DNA from: Lepidostoma basale
Lineage: Eukaryota > Arthropoda > Insecta > Trichoptera > Lepidostomatidae
Reading direction: 5' to 3'
NCBI GenBank assembly: GCA_022606425.2
Contig: JAHDVF020000840.1
Span: 682,001-746,000, forward strand
DNA: 64,000 bases
Made by a program: the position numbers and the translations under genes. This document shows, in pieces, positions 32,766-42,707 of the stretch. The notes beneath the pieces were generated by a model. It was not told where the DNA came from and ran no database searches. It saw only the letters and a list, made by a program, of their open reading frames with translations. The first letter of the stretch is position 1. Every line of letters starts with the position of its first letter.

Positions 32766-32960
32766 AATGTTTACAAATACTTGTAGACAAATACTGGATT
32801 TTACCCATTGCGGGTAAATAATTTTTAAGAATTAATTGTATCTCAATAAAGACTAGGATGTAAATTGTTTTCTGGGAACATCATTTAACCTCATCTTAAT
32901 AGATGGCGCTAGTGTAGATTGAACTAAAAAATCTGAAGTGTTTCTCAACATTGTAGCAAA
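32766..32960 (+). mobile_element. MITE-2 copy with internal deletion
   Basis: ATACTTGTAGACAAATACTG, TTTTACCCATTGCGGGTAA, TTAATTGTATCTCAATAAAG, then a jump to AATAGATGGCGCTAGTGTAG, which matches the inverted right part of the copy at 5135. Confidence 0.7.
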
Positions 32961-33024
32961 TATCGCACACAATAGTAAACTGACCGATTATGGTTTAGGT
33001 CATAATTGAGTTAACATTAGACAT

Positions 33025-33646
33025 CTTCTTCTCTGGTTTCAATCCTGGGATTGGTTTGCAGCAATTTCCTCCATTATTCTCTTCCATTTTTCCCTGTCTT
33101 GTGCGGCTCTTTTGAAATCTGCATATGATGAGCAGCGCACGTCCACCAACAGGTCCTCCAGGTACTCTCGGCGTGGGCGTCCCCCAGAGTTTGTCCCCTC
33201 GATCATACCCTCCATTATGGCATGCAAGAGACCTTCTTGACGTATTACATGGCCGATCCATCTTGCACGCCTTTCGGACAAGGTCCTGAGCAGGTGCCTT
33301 CCTCCTTCGATTCCTTGAAGAACTTCCTCATTCGTGATGTGGTCTCTCCATAAAATTCCAAAGAGTCTTCTATAGGACCACATCTCAAAAGCCTCTAGTC
33401 TCCGCTTATCCCTTTCGGATAGGCACCATGTCTCGCAGCCGTACATCAAGACACTCCATACATAGGTCTTGATGAGGAGCATTCTCAGTTTTAGGTCTAT
33501 ATTATTTGACTCTATTATTTTCGACCTTTTATTAAATGCGAGCCTAGCCTGATGTATACGGCTGTCAACCTCGCTCTTAGACCGACCGTCCCATGTTATT
33601 TTGCTCCCGAGGTAGACAAACTCCTTGGTGTTCTTTAGTGGAACTC
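33025..33646 (-). mobile_element. LINE-A copy, best-preserved coding
   Basis: The minus strand is open for the whole insert: GVPLKNTKEFVYLGSKITW, SRIHQARLAFNKRSKIIES, LIKTYVWSVLMYGCETWCLS, LEAFEMWSYRRLFGILWRDH, RARWIGHVIRQEGLLHAIME and DREKWKRIMEEIAANQSQD (stop at about 33041-33039). Flanked by the 10-bp duplication CATTAGACAT at 33015-33024 and 33647-33656. The start Met comes from the target duplication. The intact frame suggests this is the youngest LINE-A copy here. Confidence 0.85.
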
Positions 33647-33663
33647 CATTAGACATAGGCTTG

Positions 33664-33760
33664 TGTTAACGCTATCTATCTATTTTTCACAATGTTAACG
33701 CTATCCATTCAGAGTACGATAATCGTTCAAAATGTTAACGCTATCCATTCGTACGTGTTT
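33664..33760. repeat. Three-unit direct repeat
   Basis: GTTAACGCTATC(C/T)AT(T/C) occurs at about 33666, 33702 and 33738, with unit spacing near 36 bp. Non-coding. Confidence 0.7.
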
Positions 33761-33868
33761 TTCGACTGTTTTTGTTAAAACACCGACTCATGTCAGATTG
33801 AGCAAAACTTACTTTTTTTAGTTAAGCCAATGTTCTATTAAGCGTGTGATATACAACAACAATAACAA

Positions 33869-33970
33869 CAAACCATCACGCCGTTTCCCGCAGAGGTAGG
33901 CAGAAAGAATGGACCGCCACACAACTCTATCCTGGCACACCTCTCTAGCTTCCTCCACATTCATACATAA
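33869..33970 (-). mobile_element. LINE-B 3' scrap
   Basis: AACCATCACGCCGTTTCCCG, then GAATGGACCGCCACACAACT and TCCTCCACATTCATACATA. Lacks the (CTAA)n run; preceded by (CAA)n. Confidence 0.7.
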
Positions 33971-33999
33971 CATCTTGAGTAATATACATATTCCGAAAA

Positions 34000-34256
34000 T
34001 TTGTCAGACATAGTGGTCGTAAGAAGGGCGGAATGGGAAATGTTGTTAACATAAAGAGATCGCTTAACCCAACCAATGACAGGTCATAAGTCCTGTAAGC
34101 GCCTCGACCACCATATTCTTTTCCCAGATATTAATTTGCATCTGCGTCTCTATTGAGATACAATTAATCAATTAAAACAGTTTTATTGAAGACTAAATAT
34201 TTATGGTATATAAGAACAGATGTCAGGTACAACATTCCATAAAAATACAATATATT
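34000..34256 (-). mobile_element. MITE-2 part and duplicated segment, copy 1
   Basis: AACCCAACCAATGACAGGTC to TTGAGATACAATTAAT, followed by AACAGTTTTATTGAAGACTA up to ATATATTGCAAA. The segment from 34078 recurs almost unchanged at 34829-35026. Confidence 0.75.
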
Positions 34257-34802
34257 GCAAACCTGTCCAAAAAAGCCAAGATGGCAGTGCACAATGGTGT
34301 TCTTGTGCCGACCCTTATGTATGGAAGTGAAGCATGGAACTGGCAAAAGAAGGATGAAAGTAGAATAAATGCAGTAGAAATGAGATCTCTTAGACGAATG
34401 TGTGCCAAGTCTGTATATGATAGAGTGACAAATGCAAGTATAAGAAGTGAATGTGGTGCGAATGAAAGTGTTATGAACAAAATAAGGAAAGGGTCATTAA
34501 GATGGTTTGGACACATGGAAAGAATGAGTGAAGACAGGATGGTAAAGAAGGTATATGTAAACGGCGTGAACGGAGCTAGAAATAGAGGAAGGCCGAGGAA
34601 AACGTGGCACGATCAAATCAATCAAATATTGAATGTCGGTCACGTGAGGAGTCGGAGAAATCGACGTGCGTGCATGACAAGATGTATGAATGTAGAGGAA
34701 GCGAGAGAAGTATGTCAGGACAGAACAGTGTGGCGTTCCATTCTTTCTGCCTACCCCTCCGGGGAGATGACGTGATGGTTAGTTAGTGAGTTAGTTAGTT
34801 AT
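34257..34802 (+). mobile_element. LINE-B copy with intact C-terminal frame
   Basis: Open from the upstream junction to the stop near 34773: NLSKKAKMAVHNGVLVPTLM, SRINAVEMRSLRRMCAKSVY, RVTNASIRSECGANESVMN, SLRWFGHMERMSEDRMVKK, ARNRGRPRKTWHDQINQIL, then RSILSAYPSGEMT. 3' end GGGGAGATGACGTGATGGTTAG plus TTAG units. It sits between the two copies of the duplicated segment. Closest relatives: 45295 and 47655. Confidence 0.85.
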
Positions 34803-34819
34803 AACCAATATAATATATA

Positions 34820-35026
34820 ATAGACGCTTACAGGTCATAAGTTCTATAAGCGCCTCGACCACCATATTCTGTTCCCAGAAAAAAATTTACGTATTCGTCT
34901 CTATTGAGATACAATTAATCAATTAAAACAGTTTTATTGAAGACTAAATATTTATGGTATATACGAACAGATGTCAGGTACAACATTCCATAAAAATACA
35001 ATATATTGCAAATCTGTCCAGTTTTG
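34820..35026 (-). repeat. MITE-2 part and duplicated segment, copy 2
   Basis: Matches 34078-34266, including AGATGTCAGGTACAACATTC and AAAATACAATATATTGCAAA. The match ends at ATCTGTCC, where copy 1 passes into LINE-B. Confidence 0.75.
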
Positions 35027-35497
35027 ATGGCTAACTTTCGTGCACTCAAAGTGCAAATTTTTGTTGCATTATGGCGTTTATTAACCTCTCCTAGTTCCCT
35101 GCTATCCATATTTCCTACACAGACCATAAACACGGCCATAAATCGTTGTTTAAATCTAGAACACTCATAGCGCCATTCCTCTGATAAAATTTATGGCCAC
35201 CGAGGAACATTGTCCCGCCATTCTGCATCGAGAAGTTTCTACAAAACTCTGCGGCTTATTTTCTTCGCGCTGACAAGCTAATGTAAACATTTTGTTGCCA
35301 TTTTAAACGCCGCGCCGCGATAAAAAAAAAACTTAACACAATGGCGTCCACTGCGCCGCAAAGGTGTGAGAAGTGATTAAAATGGCGGTAACGGATTTTC
35401 TGATATTTTTGACATCTCTTTAAACGAAAAAAAAATAGGTTTACAATAAATAATCAAATTAATGATAATCGAATGATTTTTCAATTTAAATACAAAA
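35027..35497. other. Spacer with GC-rich block
   Basis: 35150-35400 is GC-richer and carries GCCACCGAGGAACATTGTCC, GGCGTCCACTGCGCCGCAAA and AAAATGGCGG. No open frame of interest. Possibly conserved non-coding or promoter-like DNA, unproven. Confidence 0.4.
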
Positions 35498-35851
35498 AAC
35501 ATAACTAACTAACTAACTAACTAACCATCACGCCGTCTCCCCGAAAGGGTAGGGCAGAAAAAATGGACTGTCACACTTTAACCTATGTGGCACTCCATCC
35601 TTCTCTTTTCGCCCTGCGGGAGACGCGGTGTGATGGGTGGCGAACCTCATCGCCACCAACAGGCATCTCCCGCGCACACTTCGATCGTCCAACATCCACA
35701 AAAAAATCTAAAACAAATAATATAAAATACAATGATACAAAATAAAATAACAAAATAAAAATAATTTAACACAAAATGTTATTTTTAGATGGTGCACTTA
35801 ATATTGTCAATTTAAATATTGTTCCACGTATCCACAGTTTTTTTTTTTTTT
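35498..35851 (-). mobile_element. Composite element with internal deletion
   Basis: (CTAA)n, LINE-B-type end, TTTTCGCCCTGCGGGAGACG head, CATCCACAAAAAAATCTAAA linker, then a jump from TAGATGGTGCAC to the outer unit (TTCCACGTATCCACAG). Candidate 7-bp duplication TACAAAA at 35491-35497 and 35852-35858. Confidence 0.75.
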
Positions 35852-35959
35852 TACAAAATTCATTGAACAATCTAATAAGCCTAAATATAATATAAGGTTG
35901 GCTTGAATGTAGTATCCTTTCAAAAATAATTAAATAGTATTAAAATAGTGTTAATATCT

Positions 35960-36150
35960 CTTATGGGACAATTATTTTTAAATTAATAAAACACTGCTTT
36001 TTCCACTTTGGAGTTTATTTTTCTCAACATACACCTTACACCTTCATCATCTGAAGAAAGTAAAATAATTTCAAAAGTGGTAAAAACAGTGTTTTAATTC
36101 ATAAAAAAATCGTCATTATGGAATTCCACAGTGTTAACGCCTTAAGCTTA
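35960..36150. mobile_element. Foldback family K copy
   Basis: ATTAATAAAACACTGCTTTT, TACACCTTCATCATCTGAAG, AAAAACAGTGTTTTAATTCA and GGAATTCCACAGTGTTAACG. The GAAAC arm is lost. Confidence 0.6.
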
Positions 36151-37600
36151 TCAAAAATTAACATTAAGATATGTTTTGTTCCCCTTGTACTATAGTTGTT
36201 CCATTTTTTTCTATTAAGATAATATTGAGTGCAAAAAATGCTTCCCTATGACGGATTACCCCAATTGGAAGGTACTCGTATTAAAACCATGTACTTGATA
36301 AATGATCAATGAAATAAATGATTTTTTCATTTTGAGAGTTCATGTTAAAAAATAATTAAATAAAACGATGTGTTATAAGAATTACTGTCACTTTTAATTT
36401 TATTTCGACAACGACCGATTTCGCCAGGCTGGCTGGCATCGACAGACTGGTCTAGTTAACCGTCGCGTTGCCATGTGGTCAATTGAGTTTCCACTGCCAA
36501 TTTAAAGTTGATTTTCTTAAAACCTATGGACCCTAATATTATAAAAAATTGTAATCCTCCATTGAAGTGTTCTCAATATTTCGTAATAAAAAAAAAGCAA
36601 AAAATTACTTCCTTCATCCCAAAAAAATATATTTTCTAAGACTGCCCTCACCTTCATTCGTGTTAAGGTAGAATTTGTTTTGCTAATATTTACAACTTTA
36701 TCAAAAGTGACAAATACTTACTCGCTGTTTTGAACGTATTATGGCTTTTTCAATAGGTACGTAATAATACCGACTGTGGATGGAAACGCAGAACGCAACT
36801 TAATAATATCAGAACTGTGAAAATATTAACACTTTACCAAAAGGGACAAATATTAATACCTACGTACTCGTTGTCTTGAACGTACTATACATTTTGCCTA
36901 GGTGCCTTTATCATACGTAAAATCTCGTAATGTCTCGCCCCGCCGGCTGCGGCGCGCAGACAAGTTTATACCTGGTGTCCAGTTGCTCGTATGCTGTGAC
37001 GCATTCCATATCAGAAACCGCATGGTTCCAGAAAAAAAATAATAATGATATGTTTTTCAAATAATCCATGTATGTTATAGATATCGATCTATTCCTAATG
37101 AAATTCCCTACAAGATGACATAAATTAAATTTTGATTCATCTAGTCATATGCTTGATATTTAGATAAAGTTAGCGGTAAACTGAACTTACCACATGGGAG
37201 CGAGCGTTTTGTTTTGAACACGGTACGTTAAGGGTTAATACAATAGAACTGGTCGCAATCTAAATAAAGACAAAAGTGGAAGTAGCCATTTTAACAAGGA
37301 TTGTTTTCTACTAGTACTAATGCAAACTTCGGTTTTCTAGGAGATTAATTATATTTTTAAAGAATAACATGTTTCACCTTGTTAAGACATGATCAAATAT
37401 TATCAATATTAATTTAAATTAAATTAAATATATAATATTTATATCACGTTTCGAATACGGCAAAATTCCATCAGCGGTAAAAACAATTTAAATTTTTAAT
37501 TTTAAAATAATCAACTTTTGCAGAATTCATAACTATTACTTGCTCCTGAAAGAGAAGTTTTTATGTTTTTTTTGGTAAATATTCCTAATTTAAACACGAG
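36151..37600. other. AT-rich spacer with one foldback arm
   Basis: Mostly unique. 36365-36490 contains the GCCAG-CCAGC-CTGGC-GAAATCGGTC arm (minus strand). 36940-36965 is a short GC-rich patch. No coding. Confidence 0.4.
36365..36490 (-). repeat. Foldback with hammerhead-like arm
   Basis: Minus strand: GTCGATGCCAGCCAGCCTGG then CGAAATCGGTCGTTGTCG. Stem II GCCAG/CTGGC abuts GAAA; stem III ATC/GGT with one wobble, then C. Core positions 3-4 deviate from CU. Copy with the same plan at 40925-41060. Confidence 0.45.
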
Positions 37601-37760
37601 CGACTTGCGCTGGAAATGTTTCGCTTTATAGGGGCATTATCAAAATGTCATTGTGATAAGCACTTCAAACCGAAATAACGAAAATAAAGCTCTTTGAAAA
37701 CGCGGGTTTGAAAGTACCTCTTTGATATGGAATTTTATACAGAATGGGTTGTGTAAACGC
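37600..37760. mobile_element. MITE-1 copy, decayed
   Basis: GAAATGTTTCGCTTTATAGG GGCATTATCAAAATG and TTTGAAAACGCGGGTTTG, ending in GGAATTTTATACAGAATG. Confidence 0.5.
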
Positions 37761-37837
37761 TAAAATTGTGATGTATGAAATAAAGCAGTTATTTCTTTTT
37801 ACATTGTAAATTGGTTGTTACATATTACAACAGAAAC

Positions 37838-38010
37838 AAACCATCACAGAGATAGGCAGAGAGAATGGACCGCATATTCTGACATACCAAACTAGCTTCC
37901 TCCAAATTCATACAGCAAGTCCTACACGTTCGTAGATTCTTCCTACTTCTAACATGGACGACCTTTAAAATTTGATTAATTTGGTCATACCATGTTTTCC
38001 TTGGTCTTTC
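37838..38010 (-). mobile_element. LINE-B subfamily 2 scrap
   Basis: AAACCATCACAGAGATAGGCAG, CGTTCGTAGATTCTTCC, GGTCATACCATGTTTTCCTT. About 170 bp, decayed. Confidence 0.65.
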
Positions 38011-38132
38011 TCGTTCGCACGAAAAGTAATAAATTATAAACTTGGCATAATAATTATTACGAACGAAAACATTTGTTTTCTAAAAGTATTATTATGATTT
38101 AGAGTTTTACATCATTTTTAAAGAAACAATAA

Positions 38133-38812
38133 CTTACTTACTTTCTATGGCCATACAGCTCTTGAAGACTTTTAGCCTCCTTGATGATTTTTCGCCAAGC
38201 TCCTCGATCCTGCGCCTTTTGCTTCCAGCAGTCCGATTAGCCCGACCTAGACATATCAGCCAGAACATTGTCCATTAGGCGCTGTCTAAACCTTCCTAGA
38301 GGTCTTACTCCAGTCGGTCTAGACGCGTACAGGGTATTGATTGCTCTGGTCTCTTCGGCTCGGCATACGTGCCCGATCCATGCTAGGCGACTGGCTCTCA
38401 CGGTGCTCGTTATAAGGGCCTGCTGGGTGATCGTACGGATCTCTTGGTTGGTCCTATGCCTCCAAGTTCCCGTTGCAACACCGGGTCTGGATCCTAGGAT
38501 CATTCTATTAAGTATTCTATTCTCAAAACAGTAGATTGTTTGTTGTTCTTTTAGAGTCATTGTCTACAACTCAGAACCATATGTCACCGCTGGCTTGATG
38601 ATGGTGTTATAAATACGCAGGTTGGTGTGTCTGAATAGAAGCTTAGACTTTATGAACGTTCGCAAGGAGGCTGCAGCTCGTAGGCCTTTTTGAACTCTGT
38701 GTTCCAACTCTGCGTGCATATCGTTGGCTTCTGTCATGACCGTACCGAGATAAGTGAACTCTCTGACTTGCTCAATTTTATCTTTGGGGGATGTGGTGAG
38801 AGTTAAAAGCAG
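38133..38812 (-). mobile_element. LINE-H C-terminal fragment
   Basis: The minus strand codes for DKIEQVREFTYLGTVMTEAN, RTFIKSKLLFRHTNLRIYN, then MTLKEQQTIYCFENRILNR, SRLAWIGHVCRAEETRAIN and GRFRQRLMDNVLADMSRSG, and after a stop AQDRGAWRKIIKEAKSLQEL. Inserted in a MITE-1 tail with a 14-bp duplication TAAAGAAACAATAA at 38119-38132 and 39315-39328. Confidence 0.8.
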
Positions 38813-39314
38813 TGGAGGTTTCAGCGTTTATTGCAGATCACAAGTAATCATACGTTAACAGTATTTTGTACTCGTGATGGAGCGTGCGCCTGGACGTCGA
38901 TAGCAGCTGGGGCTGACGACTCACTGGGCAGTAGCGTCGGTCGGCGGGAGCGAAGACTCGTCGGAAGTTACGTGGCGTAGCAGTGTAGACAGTTGCGTAG
39001 CTCGGTAGGAGGGTCGGAGGTTTCTCGTATGTAGACTTGACGGCGTAGACTCGTGTCAATTAGAATTCGCAAGAAGGAATACTGTCCATGGTGGTCAGAT
39101 GTACCGCTTTTATATGCTTTGCTTCCATTTTCACACGATGCTCTGCTCTAGTGACCTAGTGACCAAACTGAATAAATCTGGGCCCCGACTCATCAGTTTT
39201 GATAAGTAGGTCCTTAGTCAGACGTTTTCGATTATTCGTGTTATATATTTCATCATGAAATATGCTGGTTCAGCGTCGAAGTCCACTTATGTGGATCACC
39301 TACATATCTACCTC
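38813..39314 (-). mobile_element. Possible solo LTR or 5' extension of LINE-H
   Basis: About 500 GC-richer bases. On the minus strand they hold a TATA box (ATATAAAAGCGG near 39110), then a GC-rich stretch, then a poly(A) signal in CTGCAATAAACGCTG near 38830. This is the order expected of an LTR. LTR ends of the TG...CA type and a 4-6 bp duplication of its own are not clear. It lies within the same 14-bp TSD as LINE-H. Confidence 0.4.
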
Positions 39315-39659
39315 TAAAGAAACAATAAAATAGTTCATAATGGTTTTCAGAAAACATTAAAACATTGTAAGTACTCGTATCATTACATTGTTTAAATGTA
39401 AAATTAAAGATTTTTAATGCAGGATAATAATGATTGATAAAATTATTTCTTTCGAGGCAGGTGCATCTTAGGTCGTTACCAGCCCCTCCCAGCCAGGCCC
39501 GTCCTCGGGGACTATTTAAGAAAAACTAATCATTACATTTTATGAGTCCTTTCCAACATCTTTATATTACGTATTTTCTGACAAAATCAATCGATATGCT
39601 TTAACTGTGACCCGGTCCATAACAAATAGGACGTCCCCAACTTCAATTGAGGGAAAACA

Positions 39660-39917
39660 TTAAGGAGACTACCGGTACGACATGGTTAAGAAAGTATACG
39701 TTAATGATGTAAATGGATTACGGAGTCGAGGCAGATCGAGGAAAACCTGGCATGACCAAATTAATCAAATTTTAAAGGTTGGTCATGTTAGAAGTCGGAG
39801 GAATCAAGTGCGTGTATGACTCGCTGTATGAGTGTGGAGGAAGCTAGAGAGGTGTGTCAGGTGTGTGGCGATCCATTATCTCTGCCTACCTCTACGGCGA
39901 AACGGTGTGATGCCCAG
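39660..39917 (+). mobile_element. LINE-B subfamily 3 fragment
   Basis: KKVYVNDVNGLRSRGRSRKT, WHDQINQILKVGHVRSRRNQ and the VWRSIISAYLYGETV-like end (CTACGGCGAAACGGTGTGATG). Same subfamily as 61657-62085. The last 50 bp run into an AGGAGTAGACGG stretch typical of another LINE tail (39920-39990). Confidence 0.7.
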
Positions 39918-39919
39918 GA

Positions 39920-40740
39920 TCGACAGACATGGAAGTAGACGAAGAAGGCCTACGACCAGGAGTAGACGGATACAGGCTGATGATGATGAATTCTACCCGA
40001 ATTCAAAACCATTCTCTTATTTTTAAGCTCAAAATAATAAAGTAAATTGAAAAAATAATCCTACATAATTAAAATTAACTTTCACCGCAAGATTCGAGTA
40101 AAAAATATAGATATATCTGCCTTCAGCAATATAATATTAATAATATTTTTTTTCAACCAATTCCTTTACTACTCCATATTACATATTTAGTACTGATGAA
40201 AATGTCCGTTTTTTTAAATAAATAGTCTATTGTTTTGGCCGAAACACTTTGATACTTACACAATATTAACTGCAAAATTGAAAAACACTGTTTATAGTAA
40301 CAGCTGTATAACTTCTGATTCTTGAACGAACTGTAATTCTGTTAACTAAGTTCGTAAATACATTGTATTTAATTATGAAAATACAAAAGAAATTATAAGT
40401 TACGTACAATCTTTCGAAACATTTGTTTTTTATTTAATTTATTACGTGTTATAAAAACACAGGTATTATAAAAAATGTGATGATTTTACTGTGTTCCAAA
40501 GACGGCCCTGTGTCTTGAGGACTTAATGAATCTCGATCGAGAAGGAATAGCAGAATCGTGTGTTACCCTTACAAATTACACAGTACGGCTACATCCTGTA
40601 ATCCTGTCACGATAACCTACACAGATACACCACTTTAGGTACTTACCGTACTACAGATAATGTCTGCTGCGATGCTGCAATCTTGTGCACTTTATCTAAA
40701 TACAATATATTTAATTTTAAATTGTGATTAAATCGTCTTC
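39920..40740. other. AT-rich spacer
   Basis: 39920-39990 (DRQTWK-like then QEWTDTG-like coding, GATGATGATGA) is a scrap of a LINE tail similar to LINE-C. The rest is unique; 40200-40250 may hold a decayed MITE-1 arm. Confidence 0.4.
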
Positions 40741-40742
40741 GA

Positions 40743-40925
40743 ACTAACTAACTAACTAACCATCTCCTCGAAAGAATAGGCATTAAGAATGGACCACCAC
40801 GTTGTTTTATCCTGACACTTCTCTCGATTCCTCTACATTTATACATCGTGTTATGCACCCACGTCAATTTCTCCGATTCCTCACGTTGCTGACACTATAT
40901 ATTTGATTTATTTTACCATCATCAT
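40743..40925 (-). mobile_element. LINE-B 3' fragment
   Basis: ACTAACTAACTAACCATCTC, AAGAATGGACCACCACGTTG, antisense SRNRRxxMTRC and HVSNIYL region. Decayed. Confidence 0.7.
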
Positions 40926-41060
40926 GAAATAAAACGATGTTTTTTTTAACTACTTCATACTTTTGCCTTTAATTCGACATCGACCTGTTTTGCCAGGCTC
41001 GCTGGCATCGACAAACTGGTAATTATCTGAATTTTATGTTAACGTTTTCCCTTTTCCCTC
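40925..41060 (-). repeat. Foldback with hammerhead-like arm
   Basis: AAATAAAACGATGTTTTTTT then, on the minus strand, GTCGATGCCAGCGAGCCTGG, CAAAACAGGTCGATGTCG. Same family as 36365; the GAAA box has become CAAA. Confidence 0.45.
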
Positions 41061-41134
41061 CATTCTTCACTTCCAAGTAATAGTTTATTTCAGTTTAATG
41101 ATATTCAAATTATATCTTAATGAATATTCATAAC

Positions 41135-41440
41135 TAACTAACTAACTAACCATCACGCCGTCTCTCCGAAAAGGTAGGCAGAAAGAATGGACTGTCACAC
41201 TTCAACCGATGCGGCACTCCATCCTTCTCTTTTCGCCCCGCGGGAGACGCGGTGTGATGGGTTGCGAACCTCATCGCCACCAATAGGCATCTCCCGCGCA
41301 CACTTCGCGGAATCTTTATACCTGAATTCTTAAATTTAATAGTGTCCTTTCTTTATTATTTAACATACCTGTATTTTCATGTATAATAGTGTCCATATTT
41401 CATTATTAACAACCTAATACAATATTTACCTGTATTCTTA
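41135..41440 (-). mobile_element. Composite element, 5'-truncated, with a switched 5' end
   Basis: 41135-41308 is composite element (LINE-B end, CTCCATCCTTCTCTTTTCGC, GAGACGCGGTGTGATGGGTT, CATCTCCCGCGCACACTTCG). 41309-41440 does not match the family. The whole unit is bounded by TGAATATTCATAAC at 41121-41134 and 41441-41454. Confidence 0.65.
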
Positions 41441-41454
41441 TGAATATTCATAAC

Positions 41455-42060
41455 CATTATAAACCGCATATTATATTGTATATAAATGGTTCGTAAGTAC
41501 CTATTCAAATTATTACTTATTGGTCAACAAATTTCACTCACGTAACCTTAATTCTGTACCAAAATCACTGACTAAGTTTACAGGAGAGAATATATTAATA
41601 ACAATGTCTTCTTCACAAAACCCTTCATGAGCAAACACCATCTCCATACCTTTGTAACCATTTATTGGCATTAAACGGCACAGTCTGCATGAGAAGAATC
41701 TATCAATAATATACTTCTTCTTCCTTGGCCACAGAAGCTTCAATTTTCATAAGTCGAGGTTTTGGCACCCCAGAACCGGCTGCGTGGGAAATACTGGTGC
41801 ATCATATCTGAAACCATGAGAAAGAATGACATTTTAGAAGCATTTCTAAAACTTTCTTAATGTTAACATTGAAGTTAACGCTGCACTTTGGAGAAAGCTT
41901 CATGCTGTGCTTCAAGAATGTGCAAAACTAACTACAGTCCCGAAGGTCCCGAGTTCAATTGCCGGCGTTGCGTTCGAATTTATTTTTAAGAAATTATTCA
42001 AATTGACATAGGAACAAATACACATAAAGATTCGAAAAATCACGAAAATTTGACATTTGA
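41455..42060. other. Spacer with a tRNA-like scrap
   Basis: 41930-41975 (CCCGAAGGTCCCGAGTTCAA TTGCCGGCG) matches the box B part of the SINE at 58891. The rest is unique and non-coding. Confidence 0.45.
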
Positions 42061-42061
42061 T

Positions 42062-42126
42062 ATATTATTGTAACACCTGATGATGTCAACCTAGGTTGAC
42101 GAAACAGCTGTCGCGTAAAATAATAT
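42062..42126 (+). ncRNA. Hammerhead-ribozyme-like core, best copy
   Basis: CUGAUGA (42077-42083), unpaired U, perfect stem II (GTCAAC 42085-42090 with GTTGAC 42095-42100, loop CTAG), GAAA (42101-42104), palindromic ACAGCUGU (42104-42111) as minimal stem III, then C at 42112 (GUC cleavage triplet). Stem I: C76-G113, C74-G115, A73-T116, T71-A118, then 8 perfect pairs 42062-42069 with 42119-42126. Layout fits a type-I hammerhead of Penelope/retrozyme kind. Activity is untested, and the extra U before stem II is atypical. Confidence 0.55.
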
Positions 42127-42164
42127 TTTTGTGTTCCTTATGCTCGTACTCACGGGCAATGGGC

Positions 42165-42707
42165 ATTATTATAATTTATTTGAATGACATATTTCGCCTG
42201 TCTAAGGCATTTTCTACTTTCTTTGTCCCGTCAGGTCTCCCTAACGTTGACTATCACCATAGTGATGACCTGGGGAAAAATATCCAGAGTGGTATCCCAT
42301 TGCCTTCTCTGGAGGATTTTCTGTCGGGGTTACCTTCCCTTAGCTGGGTGTATCCAGTTTTATGGCGCTGGAAGCTCGCCATTCGTTCGCCTTCGCCCTT
42401 CTCTCTATCTGCTATGGCACTAAGTAATATGTGCCACATAGCCCGGGGTTCGCAGGGTCTCGTGAACGCTAGAGAGTTGGACTTGATAGTAGTGTTGCTG
42501 TTGTAAATGCAACATGGCGCCTTATGACATTTTGTAGAGGCATACTTTCCAGCAAAGCATACCCCACCGTAGGCCTACTACCATTTTGAACGCCTTTTTA
42601 AATTTAAATGTAAATTTTGCCTTAGACAGGCGAAACATGTCATAGACATAAATAATAATAAAACTTCTATTGTAAAAAACAGATGTTTTCATCAGTATTA
42701 AGTTTTA
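42165..42707. mobile_element. MITE-1 with a foreign interior
   Basis: Left arm ATGACATATTTCGCCTGTCT AAGGCATTTT (to 42215). Right arm TTTTGCCTTAGACAGGCGAA ACATGTCATAG and AGATGTTTTCATCAGTATTA (42614-42700). The roughly 400-bp interior is unlike other copies. Confidence 0.65.
42216..42600. other. GC-richer insert of unknown nature inside MITE-1
   Basis: Open on the plus strand to 42504 and partly on the minus. Plus frame: SGLPNVDYHHSDDLGKNIQS and LPSLEDFLSGLPSLSWVYPV; minus frame: MWHILLSAIADREKGEGERM. Neither matches a domain I can name. It may be a LINE piece or another mobile fragment. Confidence 0.35.

Noticed and set aside
33664..33760. CRISPR-like array
   Set aside because: Only three imperfect units in an insect-like genome; a small tandem duplication explains it.
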